Source: an uncultured Campylobacter sp. (GTDB taxonomy: Bacteria; Campylobacterota; Campylobacteria; Campylobacterales; Campylobacteraceae). Taken from it: a stretch of DNA of 58,575 bases. The notes beneath the pieces were generated by a model. It saw only the letters and a program-made list of their open reading frames with translations, was not told where the DNA came from and ran no database searches. This document shows, piece after piece, positions 8,529 to 17,210 of this stretch. The DNA lies in the NCBI GenBank assembly GCA_934718785.1, contig CAKVAF010000012.1, positions 1 to 58,575 of the forward strand, given 5' to 3'. Numbering within the stretch: the stretch's first letter is position 1; each line of letters starts with the position of its first letter. The position numbers and the translations under genes are program-made.

Positions 8529-9242
8529 ATGAAAAAAAGTTATATTTATGCTTCAATTTTACTAGTTGCTTTTATGAGCCTTTTAACAGGGTGTTCGGCT
8601 ATGGTCGAGCCACAAATTTCGATGAAACCACCTGCTTATGTCGAAGAGCTTGCCCCAAAGCAAAGCAATAATGTCGAAGTAGCGCCAGGCTCTTTATTTG
8701 GCAAGGGCGATAATCCTTTGTTTTCTGATAAAAAAGCGATGAATGTCAATGATCTTGTAACCGTCGTTATCAATGAAAGCACCACACAAAGCACACAAGC
8801 TAATAAAGCTACAAATAGAAACAATACTTCAAATTTAGGTGGTGGCACGATTGTAGCAGGCGGAGCGCTAAGTAGCATTGCAAATACGCTTAATGATTAT
8901 GCAAATATAGGTTTTCAAACGACTTCAAACACCACTTACACCGGACAAGGCACGCAAAGCAGAAATGAAACTTTTAATACCACGATTTCAGCGCGCGTGA
9001 TTAAAATTTTATCTAATGGTAATTATTTTATCGAAGGTTCTCGCGAGCTTTTAATCAATGGCGAAAAGCAAGTTATCCAGCTCAGTGGCGTTATCCGCCC
9101 TTATGATATAGGCCAGGATAATACAATTGATAGCAGTTTCATTGCTGATGCGAAAATTCTATACAAAGCAGAAGGCGATGTGGCAAAAAGCACGCATAAG
9201 CCTTGGGGAACAAGCCTTTTTGAAGCGATTTGGCCATTTTAA
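8529..9242 (+). CDS. flgH: Flagellar L-ring lipoprotein FlgH
   Basis: 237 aa. Forms the outer-membrane L ring through which the flagellar rod passes. A lipoprotein signal ends in LLTGC with the acylated Cys at residue 22. The mature protein shows the family core: SLFGKGDNPLFSDKKAMNVN, DLVTVVINESTTQSTQA, a central Gly/Asn/Thr-rich stretch, FNTTISARVIKILSNGNYFIEG, and LSGVIRPYDI near the end. Length and order match known FlgH. Transcribed alone from the sigma54 promoter at 8455, followed by a strong hairpin at 9273. Placed back to back with pta, as in C. jejuni. Confidence 0.97.
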   Translation: MKKSYIYASILLVAFMSLLTGCSAMVEPQISMKPPAYVEELAPKQSNNVEVAPGSLFGKGDNPLFSDKKAMNVNDLVTVVINESTTQSTQANKATNRNNTSNLGGGTIVAGGALSSIANTLNDYANIGFQTTSNTTYTGQGTQSRNETFNTTISARVIKILSNGNYFIEGSRELLINGEKQVIQLSGVIRPYDIGQDNTIDSSFIADAKILYKAEGDVAKSTHKPWGTSLFEAIWPF

Positions 9243-9272
9243 TGCTACTTAAAGGTGCTTTAAAAGATAAAT

Positions 9273-9316
9273 TTCAAAGCTTGAAAGCTTTTAACTTCAA
9301 GCTTTGAATTATTTTT
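9273..9316 (+). terminator. Intrinsic terminator after flgH
   Basis: A perfect 13-bp inverted repeat TTCAAAGCTTGAA/TTCAAGCTTTGAA (9273-9285 and 9296-9308) is followed by TTATTTTT. This is the best-formed intrinsic terminator in the window. Confidence 0.8.
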
Positions 9317-9414
9317 GATTAAGTTTTATGTAAATTTAGTTAAAGAATTAAGAAAATTTGACTATAATTAGATTTTTAAAATCGTAAAATTTTTAAAATT
9401 TTAAGGACAAAGTG

Positions 9415-10095
9415 ATGACTCAAGAAGAGCTTGATAGCCTAATGCATGAAGATGTGAGTAAGCTTGATGAAGAAAAAGCAGCCAGCGAAGAGGCTCAAAA
9501 TGATGATTTTGACTCTTCTGCGGCTGAAAATTACAAAACTTCAGCCGATATAACCTGGCCGCCGCCTCCGCCTAGCAAGGAGCATAAGGTTGTTCATCAG
9601 CTTGATGATGTAACAAGAGATAGCGAAGAAAAAGCCATCGAAATGATGGATAAGCTTGAGACGATGAATAAATTCTTTGCAGATAGCGAAAGTAAGGTCA
9701 AAGAACTTGACATGATCAATGCTAAAAATCTTTCTACTTTTACTTTACTGAATGAAAAATTCCCACAAGTGCAAACTTTCAAGGATATTTTAGAAGAAAA
9801 TAAAAGAGTCAGCGCGCTTCATAAAGAAATTAAAAATTTGCTCGTGCAAGGACAAGATGAGGTGATGATTGCTATGGATGCGATGCAGTATCAAGACATT
9901 CACCGCCAAAAAATCGAACGCGTCATCAATGTCATGCGCGCACTTAGTCGCTATATGAACTCTCTTTTTGAAGGCAAGATCGATGATGCTAAACGTGTGG
10001 GCTCAGCCGTGCATATAGAAGGCGATAGTACCGAAAATGTCGTCAGTAATGATGATATTGAAGAACTTATCGCAAGTTTGGGTAAGAAAAAATAA
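9415..10095 (+). CDS. cheZ: Chemotaxis phosphatase CheZ (epsilonproteobacterial type)
   Basis: 226 aa. Predicted to dephosphorylate CheY-P and so shorten tumbles or reversals. The N-terminal third is acidic with a PPPPP stretch (linker), followed by a long helical region. The diagnostic piece is DEVMIAMDAMQYQDIHRQKI, the CheZ helix with the catalytic QDxxxQ pattern. The C-terminus, DIEELIASLGKK, resembles a CheY-binding peptide. ATG at 9415 was preferred to the GTG at 9412 on spacing from AAGGA. TATAAT near 9364 is a likely promoter. In C. jejuni this is the Cj0700 position, followed as here by the U32 gene and purE. Confidence 0.9.
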   Translation: MTQEELDSLMHEDVSKLDEEKAASEEAQNDDFDSSAAENYKTSADITWPPPPPSKEHKVVHQLDDVTRDSEEKAIEMMDKLETMNKFFADSESKVKELDMINAKNLSTFTLLNEKFPQVQTFKDILEENKRVSALHKEIKNLLVQGQDEVMIAMDAMQYQDIHRQKIERVINVMRALSRYMNSLFEGKIDDAKRVGSAVHIEGDSTENVVSNDDIEELIASLGKKK

Positions 10096-10120
10096 GCTTT
10101 TTTTTGACACTGAGAATTTT

Positions 10121-11377
10121 ATGCTCATCCCAGAAATCGTCGCACCTGCTGGAAATTTCACTAAACTTAAAATCGCTCTAGCTTATGGCGCAGACGCTGT
10201 TTATGCGGGGGTTAATCACTTTTCGCTTCGCTCTCGCACCGCAAAAGAGTTTAATTACGAAAGCTTTGAAGAAGCCATAAATTACGCTCATGAAAGGGGC
10301 AAAAAGGTTTTTGTCACTATCAATGGCTTTCATTTAAATCCACAAATTGAAGGGCTAAAGCGACATATTTTAAGGCTTAAAGAGATGAAGCCCGATGCTT
10401 TTATCATCGCTTCTGTTGGGGCGATGATTTTAGCAAAAGAATTAGCCCCTGAAGTGCCTTTGCATGTTTCTACTCAAGCAAATGTGCTCAATTATTTAGA
10501 TGCTTTGCAGTATCAAAAAATGGGCGCAAAAAGAGTCGTCATCGCGCGCGAGCTGGGCCTAAAAGATGCGCAAATCATTAAAGAAAAAACACCGGGCTTA
10601 GAGCTTGAAGCCTTTGTGCATGGGTCTATGTGTTTTGCGTATTCTGGGCGCTGTTTGATAAGCAGCGTGCAAAGTGGGCGCATGAGCAATCGTGGGAGTT
10701 GTGCTAATGATTGCCGCTTTTCTTACGAGATTTATGCTAAAAACCCTGAAAATAACACACTTTTTCGCCTTGAAGAAGATGAAAATGGAACGCATATTTT
10801 TAATTCTAAGGATTTAAACTTAAGCGCACACATTGAAAAAATCATGCAAGCAAACGCCATTGACGCGTTTAAAATCGAAGGTCGCACGAAAAGTGAATAT
10901 TATGTAGCCTTGACTGCGCGCACCTATAAAATGGCCATTGAAGATACTTTAAAGGGTAAATTTGAAGCCAGCAAATACGAAAAAGAAACCGCGACGCTCA
11001 CAAATCGCGGCTTTACTGATGGCTATTTGATATCAAGGGCTTATGAAAAAGAAGACACGCAAAATTATATTTCAAGCAGCGAGTTAGGCACGCACCGCGT
11101 CGAAGCGATGTGCGAAAATGGCGCGTTTTTAAAATGTAAAGGCCTTATAAAGCCAAAAACGGCTTATGAAATTTTAGCCCCACTAAACGCAAATATTGAA
11201 ACTACCGATAATGAACTGGGTATCATTTATAAAGAAAATGACAAATATTTTATCGAGTTTAAAAAACTTGTAAGCAAAAATAATAAAGAATTTAGCGAAA
11301 TTCACAGCGGCAATGAAAATGAGATCAAAATGCCTACTGCCTTGCCTAAATTTAGCTTTTTGAGAAAGGAAATTTAA
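10121..11377 (+). CDS. U32 family protein, TrhP-like tRNA hydroxylation factor
   Basis: 418 aa. U32 proteins were first called peptidases; characterised members TrhP and RlhA use prephenate-dependent chemistry to hydroxylate tRNA or rRNA uridine/cytidine. The signature EAFVHGSMCFAYSGRCLISS is present, with further Cys in NRGSCANDCRFSYEI, probably binding an Fe-S cluster. The barrel begins IPEIVAPAGNFTKLKIALAYGADAVYAG. The length fits TrhP (about 450) and not RlhA (about 650). Start placed at 10121: the longer frame to 10037 overlaps cheZ, and family proteins begin at this point. It ends one base before purE, so the two are cotranscribed. The specific product (ho5U34) is inference. Confidence 0.87.
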   Translation: MLIPEIVAPAGNFTKLKIALAYGADAVYAGVNHFSLRSRTAKEFNYESFEEAINYAHERGKKVFVTINGFHLNPQIEGLKRHILRLKEMKPDAFIIASVGAMILAKELAPEVPLHVSTQANVLNYLDALQYQKMGAKRVVIARELGLKDAQIIKEKTPGLELEAFVHGSMCFAYSGRCLISSVQSGRMSNRGSCANDCRFSYEIYAKNPENNTLFRLEEDENGTHIFNSKDLNLSAHIEKIMQANAIDAFKIEGRTKSEYYVALTARTYKMAIEDTLKGKFEASKYEKETATLTNRGFTDGYLISRAYEKEDTQNYISSSELGTHRVEAMCENGAFLKCKGLIKPKTAYEILAPLNANIETTDNELGIIYKENDKYFIEFKKLVSKNNKEFSEIHSGNENEIKMPTALPKFSFLRKEI

Positions 11378-11881
11378 ATGCGATTTGTAAGTATTTTGAT
11401 GGGAAGTAAAAGCGATTATGAGCTTATGAAAAATTGCGCAGATACTTTAGAAAAATTTGGCGTAAAATATGAGCTCATCATCACTTCAGCGCACAGAAGC
11501 CCCGAGCGCACGCAAAATTATATCAAAGAAGCTGAAAAAAAGGGCGCAAAAGTCTTCATCGCCGCTGCAGGTATGGCAGCGCACTTAGCAGGCGCGGTTG
11601 CTGCGCATACGACTAAGCCTGTTTTGGCTGTGCCTATGCCAGGAAGCAATTTAGCCAGCATGGACGCGCTTTTTTCAAGCGTGCAAATGCCAAGTGCTAT
11701 TCCTGTGGCGACTTTAGCCATAGGCAAGGCTGGGGCTATTAATGCCGCTTTTTTAGCCGTGCAAATTCTAGCCTTAAACGATGAAAAGCTTGCCGCTGCT
11801 TTGCTTGAAGATAGAAAAGCTCAAATTGAAAAAATCAACAAGGATAGTCAAAGCGTGGAAGTAAGGCTCTTAGAGCTTTGA
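11378..11881 (+). CDS. purE: N5-carboxyaminoimidazole ribonucleotide mutase
   Basis: 167 aa. Moves the carboxyl group of N5-CAIR to give CAIR in purine synthesis. The N-terminus [17 protein letters not shown] matches the class I PurE phosphate loop; SAHRSPERT carries the catalytic His, and [27 protein letters not shown] is the conserved core, followed by [16 protein letters not shown]. The ATG directly follows the stop of the U32 gene, with AAAGGAAA inside that gene's end as ribosome site. No purK is adjacent. Confidence 0.96.
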   Translation: MRFVSILMGSKSDYELMKNCADTLEKFGVKYELIITSAHRSPERTQNYIKEAEKKGAKVFIAAAGMAAHLAGAVAAHTTKPVLAVPMPGSNLASMDALFSSVQMPSAIPVATLAIGKAGAINAAFLAVQILALNDEKLAAALLEDRKAQIEKINKDSQSVEVRLLEL

Positions 11882-12038
11882 AATTTAAAATGATTTGTTA
11901 AAAAATTTAATTTCATTAAATCAAGTTTTAAGTGAGCGTAAAGCTAAAATTAAAAATTTTAATTTTTCAAAATTAAAATAAATTTATTTCATTAAAAAGA
12001 AGCTTGAAACCGCAAAATTTCATCTAAAGGATATCAAA

Positions 12039-13010
12039 ATGCTTAAAATAGCGCTCATCCAGCAAGCTTACGCACTCAGCAAGCAAGCCCAGCTTGAAGC
12101 CAGCACTAAAGCAATAAAGCAAGCAGCGCGCAAGGGCGCAAAGCTCGTGTGTTTGAGCGAGCTTCATCAAAGTGAGTATTTTTGCCAAAGCGAAAATGTC
12201 GCGTTTTTTGAGATTGCAAAAGATTATGAAAAGGATGTGAAGTTTTGGAGCAAAATCGCGCGTGAAAATGATGTCGTGCTTATAACAAGCCTTTTTGAAA
12301 AGCGCGCGGCCGGGCTTTATCACAATACAGCCGTTGTTTTTGAGCGCGATGGCAGCATAGCGGGCAAATACCGAAAAATGCACATCCCTGATGATCCTAA
12401 TTTTTATGAGAAATTTTATTTTACTTCAGGAGACCTTGGCTTTGAGCCTATAAATACGAGCGTGGGACGCCTTGGCATACTCATTTGTTGGGATCAGTGG
12501 TTTCCAGAAGCTGCGCGCATTATGGCACTCAAAGGCGCGCAAATTCTCATCTATCCCACAGCGATAGGGCATTTTGACAGCGACACTAAAGAAGAAAAGC
12601 AAAGACAATTAAGCGCTTGGCTTGGGGTGCAAAGAGCGCACGCCATTGCCAATGGGCTTTTTGTGGCAGCGATTAACCGCGTGGGCTTTGAAGCACAAAA
12701 TTTAAGCCAAATCTTACAAAACAGTGATAAGGATCTAACAGCTCAAAATAGTAAATTTAAAGACGAAAAAAACATTATCAAAAAGGCTTTAAAAGAGAAT
12801 GAAAAGGGCGCAGCTGGCATTCGTTTTTGGGGGCATTCTTTTATTTATGGTGCTCAGGGCGAAGAAATTTTAATGGCAGGTGATGAAGCGGGTATTTTTA
12901 TGGCTGAGCTTGATTTAGCGCGCGCTGAAGAAGTGCGCCGCTGGTGGCCATTTTTACGCGATAGGCGCATTGATTTTTATAAGGATTTGGATAAAAGATT
13001 TATTGATTAA
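12039..13010 (+). CDS. Carbon-nitrogen hydrolase, N-carbamoylputrescine amidase-like
   Basis: 323 aa nitrilase-superfamily enzyme. The catalytic triad is visible: E41 in LSELHQ, K113 in GKYRKMHIPDDP, C150 in LICWDQWFPEAAR. HIPDDPNFYEKFYFTSGD and YPTAIGH are typical of AguB, which converts N-carbamoylputrescine to putrescine. It is about 30 aa longer than usual: between NRVGFE and GIRFWGHSFI lies a Lys/Asn/Gln-rich insert of about 35 residues (nt 12700-12815) in a surface loop. AAAGG precedes the ATG. Hairpin copy A starts 33 bases after the stop. No agmatine deiminase is adjacent, so the pathway partner must be elsewhere. Confidence 0.9.
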   Translation: MLKIALIQQAYALSKQAQLEASTKAIKQAARKGAKLVCLSELHQSEYFCQSENVAFFEIAKDYEKDVKFWSKIARENDVVLITSLFEKRAAGLYHNTAVVFERDGSIAGKYRKMHIPDDPNFYEKFYFTSGDLGFEPINTSVGRLGILICWDQWFPEAARIMALKGAQILIYPTAIGHFDSDTKEEKQRQLSAWLGVQRAHAIANGLFVAAINRVGFEAQNLSQILQNSDKDLTAQNSKFKDEKNIIKKALKENEKGAAGIRFWGHSFIYGAQGEEILMAGDEAGIFMAELDLARAEEVRRWWPFLRDRRIDFYKDLDKRFID

Positions 13011-13043
13011 GCAAATTTAAAGCAAAATAAGCTTAAATTTATA

Positions 13044-13168
13044 AAAGGCGCACGCTTTTGGCGACAAATGAACGAGCCTAGAAAAATCTCGCTCGGCAGA
13101 TTATTTATCTAGCCCACGCTCAATTTTTCTGCGCAATGCTCATTTTTCACCCAAAATCGTGTGCCTTT
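13044..13168 (+). repeat. GGCAG/CTAGCC hairpin repeat, copy A
   Basis: 125 nt. The outer stem AAAGGCGCACG pairs with CGTGTGCCTTT (one G-U). Inward, CTTTTGG faces CCAAAA, AAATGA-AC-GAGC faces GCTCATTT, and GAAAAAT faces ATTTTTC. The tip is GGCAGAT-loop-ATCTAGCC with an unpaired A in CTAGCC. Same order of blocks as copies B, C and D. It lies 33 bases after the amidase stop and in its direction. The gap from 13169 to 13290 is AT-rich, with no gene seen. Confidence 0.82.
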
Positions 13169-13290
13169 AAAATTGGGCTGAATTGATTAAGAAATTTATC
13201 GAATTTTTAGGGTATTACAAATTGAGCGCGAGTTTGAAATTTAAAAATCGAGCTTAAATTTGAATTTACATTATTTGAGAAAGGAAAATC

Positions 13291-13509
13291 ATGGAATTTG
13301 CTTTTTGGATCATTGTCATTTTATTTTTGCTGACCATTTCGCTACTGACAAACCGCTACGAAAAGAAAATCAAGCTTTTTAAAAATCAAATTCAAGGCTT
13401 GAAAAATGAAATTGACAATGTGCGAGAAGTTGCCGAGAAAAACAGGCTTTTGATCGAAAAAAATCGCTCAAACATCGAAGTTATCAGTAAAAAACAAGAT
13501 GAAGCCTAA
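13291..13509 (+). CDS. Small membrane-anchored coiled-coil protein
   Basis: 72 aa. One N-terminal transmembrane helix (FAFWIIVILFLLTISLL), then a basic, heptad-like helix from about residue 22 to the end, so it is probably anchored in the inner membrane with a cytoplasmic coiled coil. The ribosome site GAGAAAGG is strong. It ends one base before the 3' end of the convergent gene at 13511. No family recognised; the architecture resembles division- or envelope-associated small proteins such as YtxH/FtsB-like types, but nothing specific supports a function. Confidence 0.7.
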   Translation: MEFAFWIIVILFLLTISLLTNRYEKKIKLFKNQIQGLKNEIDNVREVAEKNRLLIEKNRSNIEVISKKQDEA

Positions 13510-13510
13510 G

Positions 13511-13723
13511 CTATGAGCTAAGCCCCGCTTTTTTCTTTGCTTCTATAAGATCGTTTAAAAAGCGCGTGAGCGTTTCTTTTTCATTTGCACTGAGTGGGCT
13601 TAAATTAGCCTTTAAAAGTGTGGCGATGAGCGCTTTATTTTGCAAGTCTTTATCGTTTAACTCTTTTGCTTTTTGCATAATTTTAAGCACTCTTAAGTCT
13701 TTTATCTCTTCAAATTCATACAT
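13511..13723 (-). CDS. Small conserved helical protein, last gene of the ribE-yfiH unit
   Basis: 70 aa, soluble and all-helical by composition (MYEFEEIKDLRVLKIMQKAK..). It starts one base after the stop of the yfiH-like gene, so it is translated from the same message. A small gene in this position is also found after the YfiH gene in C. jejuni (Cj1216-like, from memory). No motif recognised. The tight spacing and absence of low-complexity sequence make it a likely real gene. Confidence 0.7.
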   Translation of the reverse strand: MYEFEEIKDLRVLKIMQKAKELNDKDLQNKALIATLLKANLSPLSANEKETLTRFLNDLIEAKKKAGLSS

Positions 13724-13724
13724 T

Positions 13725-14447
13725 TTAAGCCTTTAGATAAATAACGCTCACAAAGCGTTTGCTTGTCTTATCGCGCCTGTAAGAATAAAATCTCTCATCT
13801 TCAAAGCTGCAAATGGCACAGTCTTTAATCTCTGTGATACCCAGCTTTTTGGCTTCATCTTTGACTAAAGCCTTTAAATTGAGATGATTTTGCTCTAAAA
13901 AAGGCTTGAAATTCTTTTGGGCCAGCTCTAATACTTCACCTGAAATTTCATAATTTTTCGCACAAATTCCAGGCGCAATGATAAGAGCAAAATCTTCGTT
14001 CTTAAAATTAAAGTCCTTGTTTTTAGGCTCGTTTAAACGCTTATTAAAAAGCTCTTTAGCCTTTAAAACGCTTTGTTCTAAGATATTTAAAAAGCAGCCC
14101 ACGCGCCCTGAATGAAGCGCTAGGATAATGCCACTTTTATGCCAAAGCAGCAGTGGTAGGCAATCAGCGCTTAAAACACAAAGCGCAATACCCTTTTTAT
14201 CGCACACTAAAGCATCACAGCGCCTTAAATTCTCATCTTTTTCATAATTTTCATCATAAATTTGAGCGATATTTGAATGAATTTGATTCATAAACACGCA
14301 TTTTTGAATGCCATTGTTGAAATTTTTAAATAAATTTTCATTCACAACTTCACCGCGAAAGTGCATAAAATCAGCATTATAGATACAAAATGCTTCAAAA
14401 TTGGGTGTGCTCAGTAAAGAAAGCTTATTTTCTCGACTTCGTCCCAC
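13725..14447 (-). CDS. YfiH/LACC1-family purine nucleoside phosphorylase (multicopper-oxidase-like fold)
   Basis: 240 aa. Family members phosphorolyse or deaminate adenosine and inosine using a Zn site; they were once annotated as polyphenol oxidase. Visible core: CDALVCDKKGIALCVLSADC followed by LPLLLW (Cys ligand), ALHSGRVG (the equivalent of HAGWRG, with Trp replaced), and IAPGICAKNYEISGEV. An Asn/Lys-rich insert precedes IAPG. Start is GTG at 14447, inside the last codons of ribE (37-base overlap); in-frame ATG at 14366 would lose the first strand. The overlap implies translational coupling. Confidence 0.85.
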   Translation of the reverse strand: MGRSRENKLSLLSTPNFEAFCIYNADFMHFRGEVVNENLFKNFNNGIQKCVFMNQIHSNIAQIYDENYEKDENLRRCDALVCDKKGIALCVLSADCLPLLLWHKSGIILALHSGRVGCFLNILEQSVLKAKELFNKRLNEPKNKDFNFKNEDFALIIAPGICAKNYEISGEVLELAQKNFKPFLEQNHLNLKALVKDEAKKLGITEIKDCAICSFEDERFYSYRRDKTSKRFVSVIYLKA

Positions 14448-15049
14448 GAAAGTGCCTTTTTATCATTATTTTTAGCATTTTTTGGCGCTTTAAACTCCAG
14501 CAAGCGCGCCAAATATCTAGCTATCATATCCGTTTCTATATTCACGCGCCGTCCTATTTTATAGGTGCTAAAAAGACTTTCTTTGAGTGTTGCAGGGATG
14601 ATTGTAAGGCGGATACTCTCCTTAAACACTTCATTTACCGTAAGGCTTAGCCCATCAATGCCTATGCTGCCTTTTGCGCTGATAAAAGGCATTAAATCAG
14701 GTGGAATTTGAATGAAAAAATTCTTACCCATTTTCACTTCTTCAATGCGCGAAATAATGCCTACTCCATCAATATGCCCTTGCATTAAATGCCCATCAAT
14801 TCTATCTTTAAGGCACATTGCAGGTTCAATATGCACTTGTGAATGCAGATTTTCAAGCGCTATATGACTTGAGCTTTCTTTAGAAAGCTCAAGCTCAAAG
14901 CCATATTCAAAGATCTTTGTAGCCGTCAAACAAGCTCCATTTACAGCAATGCTATCATTTAAGCGGGGTTTATAATGTGCTTTAAGGCGCAAAGTATTGT
15001 TTTTAAAGCTGATGACAGAAGCGATTTCTCGTATGAGTCCGTTAAACAT
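14411..15049 (-). CDS. ribE: Riboflavin synthase alpha subunit
   Basis: 212 aa. Dismutates two 6,7-dimethyl-8-ribityllumazine molecules to riboflavin. Two lumazine-binding repeats: the first begins MFNGLIREIASV and includes VNGACLTATKI; the second includes GHIDGVGIISRIEEVKMGKNF and SIGIDGLSLTVNEV. The usual N-terminal FTG is FNG here. The start at 15049 (after AAAAGGCTAAA) was chosen because the family begins MF[TS]G; the longer frame to 15139 adds unrelated residues. First gene of a three-gene minus-strand unit with yfiH and the 70-aa gene. Divergent from hemH. Confidence 0.93.
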   Translation of the reverse strand: MFNGLIREIASVISFKNNTLRLKAHYKPRLNDSIAVNGACLTATKIFEYGFELELSKESSSHIALENLHSQVHIEPAMCLKDRIDGHLMQGHIDGVGIISRIEEVKMGKNFFIQIPPDLMPFISAKGSIGIDGLSLTVNEVFKESIRLTIIPATLKESLFSTYKIGRRVNIETDMIARYLARLLEFKAPKNAKNNDKKALSWDEVEKISFLY

Positions 15050-15148
15050 TTTAGCCTTTTTTGTTTTAAAAATTGTAATAAAAAAAGATAAATCAACAAT
15101 TAAAAAGCTTTTTTGGCTATAATAAATTTTAAATTTCAAAGGATGATG

Positions 15149-16078
15149 ATGAAGCTTGTTTTATTTTTAAATATGGGTGGGGCGCAAAGCTTAAAAGATT
15201 GTGAGCTTTTTTTAAAAAATATGTTTAATGACCCCTATATTTTAGGCATTCAAAACAAGACACTGAGAAAGCTTTTAGCATGGCTCATCACTAAAATGCG
15301 CGTGAAAGCTATGCGCAAAAATTACGAGCATTTAGGCGGCAAATCGCCTTTAAATGAAATCACGCAGCGACTTTGCGAAAAGCTGAATTTAGAAGCTAAA
15401 AAAGATGAGAGTTTGAAAAATTTTCATTTTGATTTTGTGAATTTATATGTGCCGCCCTTTGCTAGCGAGGTTTTAAGCCGCTATGAGCTTGGTCAAAATG
15501 ATGAAATCGTGCTTTTTCCTTTATATCCGCACCATTCTAAAACGACGGTAACTTCAAGTCTTGAAGTGCTTAAAAATGAAATTGCGCGCCTTAATTTAAA
15601 GGCAAAAATCAGCCAAATGCCTATATTTTATGAAGATGAATTTTATAATGAAATGATTAAAAAGCACATTTTAAAAGCAAATGATGAGTTTAAAAAAGGG
15701 CATAAAAAAACGCTCATTTTCTCCGCGCACTCCTTGCCAAAAAGCCATATCAAAAAGGGCGATATTTACGAAGAGCACATCAACGCGCATTTTAACGCGC
15801 TTAAAAAAGAGCTTGCACCCTTTTTTGATGAAATTTTGCTGGGCTATCAAAGTCGCTTGGGACCTGTGAAATGGCTGGGTCCTAACACCAGCGATTTGAT
15901 AAAAGATTTACAAAATGAAGCCTTGATTTATCCGCTTGCTTTTTGCATTGATTGTTCTGAGAGTGTTTTTGAGCTTAACATTGAGTATAGAAAAGTGGCC
16001 TCAAAAGATTATTTTGTCGTGCCTTGCGCAAATGATAGCGCGGAGTTTATAAAGTTTATTTTGCAAAAAATAAAATAG
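15149..16078 (+). CDS. hemH: Ferrochelatase
   Basis: 309 aa. Inserts ferrous iron into protoporphyrin IX, the last step of heme b synthesis. N-terminal FLNMGGAQSL matches the family's LxNLGxP strand. The catalytic His is in FSAHSLPKSHIKKGD, and the conserved Glu/Arg region appears as GYQSRLGPVKWLGPNTSD. PLYPHHS is the substrate loop. Three consecutive ATGs occur; 15149 has the best spacing from AAAGGA. TATAAT with an extended -10 (GGCTATAAT) lies near 15116. Bacterial type without a visible Fe-S cluster motif. Confidence 0.94.
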   Translation: MKLVLFLNMGGAQSLKDCELFLKNMFNDPYILGIQNKTLRKLLAWLITKMRVKAMRKNYEHLGGKSPLNEITQRLCEKLNLEAKKDESLKNFHFDFVNLYVPPFASEVLSRYELGQNDEIVLFPLYPHHSKTTVTSSLEVLKNEIARLNLKAKISQMPIFYEDEFYNEMIKKHILKANDEFKKGHKKTLIFSAHSLPKSHIKKGDIYEEHINAHFNALKKELAPFFDEILLGYQSRLGPVKWLGPNTSDLIKDLQNEALIYPLAFCIDCSESVFELNIEYRKVASKDYFVVPCANDSAEFIKFILQKIK

Positions 16079-16143
16079 AGACTATAAGCGAAATTTCAAG
16101 CAAAACTTGCTAAAATTTTTAAGATTAAATTTGAAAGATTTTT

Positions 16144-17034
16144 ATGGTAAAACTTGCAGTTATCGGTGCTGGCAAATGGGGGAGCGCGCTTAAGAGCGCT
16201 TTAAGTGAAAAGCAAGAATGTCTCATCACTTCGCCAACAAAGCGCGATATCAAGGACTTTGTAAGCATAGAGCAAGCTTTGAAAGCCGAGTTTCTCATCT
16301 TTGCTCTAAGCACGCAAGATAGCCGCGCGTGGCTAAAAAAGCATTTTAAATATCAAGGGCAAAAAATTCTCATCGCTTCAAAGGGCATTGAGATAAAAAC
16401 TTGCAAATTTTTAGATGAAATTTTTTTAAATTTCGTGCCAAAAAAACATTTATGCGTGTTAAGTGGCCCAAGCTTTGCGGCTGAAGTGCTTGAGAAGTTG
16501 CCTACGGCTCTGGTCATCAGTGGCAGCTCTAAAGCACTTTGCAAAGAATTTGCCGCGTTTTTCCCGCCTTATATCAAGGCTTATGTGGATAAAGATGTGC
16601 GCGGGGCTGAAGTTTGCGGGGCTTATAAAAATGTGCTTGCCATAGCTAGCGGCATTAGTGATGCTTTAAAGCTTGGAAATAATGCTAGAGCAAGCCTTAT
16701 AGCGCGCGGACTTGTGGAAATGCAGCGCTTTGGCAAGGCTTTCAAGGCTAAAGAGCATACATTTTTGGGCTTAAGCGGGGCTGGAGATTTGTTTTTAACC
16801 GCTTCTAGCACACTTTCAAGGAATTACCGCGCCGGTGTTTTGCTTGCAAAGGGGCTGAGCTTAGAACAAATAAAAAACGAGCTTAATGAAGTTATCGAGG
16901 GCTTTAGCACAGCTTTTGCAATAGAAAAAATCGCGCGTCAAAAAGATATTTACACGCCCATTGCAAGCGAAGTGGTGCAAGCGCTACGGGGTAAGGATGT
17001 AAAAGAGTGTTTGAAAGATTTGCTGAAGTCTTAA
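16144..17034 (+). CDS. gpsA: Glycerol-3-phosphate dehydrogenase [NAD(P)+]
   Basis: 296 aa. Reduces dihydroxyacetone phosphate to glycerol-3-phosphate for phospholipid synthesis. The NAD-binding loop is VIGAGKWGSALKSAL (GxGxWG); LSGPSFAAEV and CGAYKNVLAIASGI carry the conserved substrate and catalytic Lys regions; GLSGAGDLFLTASSTLSRN is the C-terminal family signature. About 35 residues shorter than E. coli GpsA, which is common in Campylobacter. It is followed by pyrC2 after 176 bases; that gap contains no credible gene and a small CATTGCGAG remnant near 17177. Confidence 0.95.
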   Translation: MVKLAVIGAGKWGSALKSALSEKQECLITSPTKRDIKDFVSIEQALKAEFLIFALSTQDSRAWLKKHFKYQGQKILIASKGIEIKTCKFLDEIFLNFVPKKHLCVLSGPSFAAEVLEKLPTALVISGSSKALCKEFAAFFPPYIKAYVDKDVRGAEVCGAYKNVLAIASGISDALKLGNNARASLIARGLVEMQRFGKAFKAKEHTFLGLSGAGDLFLTASSTLSRNYRAGVLLAKGLSLEQIKNELNEVIEGFSTAFAIEKIARQKDIYTPIASEVVQALRGKDVKECLKDLLKS

Positions 17035-17210
17035 AATCCCTGCTTTTGAGTGCTTTTAAGGAATTTGATTTTTTGCGCCAGGCTTGTTTGCTTAATCTTC
17101 ATCAAAAATTGCGCACAGCCCTTAAAATCACTTCAAATCGCGCGCCTTGGGTTTTGGACTTTAAATTTGATTCCATCATTGCGAGCTAGCAATTTGAATA
17201 AGGAAAATAA

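Noticed and set aside
10037..10120. Longer start for the U32 gene
   Set aside because: Would overlap cheZ by 59 bases and adds residues unlike the family; IPEIVAPAGN is the normal beginning.
17007..17189. 60-codon frame overlapping the end of gpsA
   Set aside because: Begins inside gpsA in another frame, has no ribosome site and no recognisable protein; the gap looks like decayed sequence.
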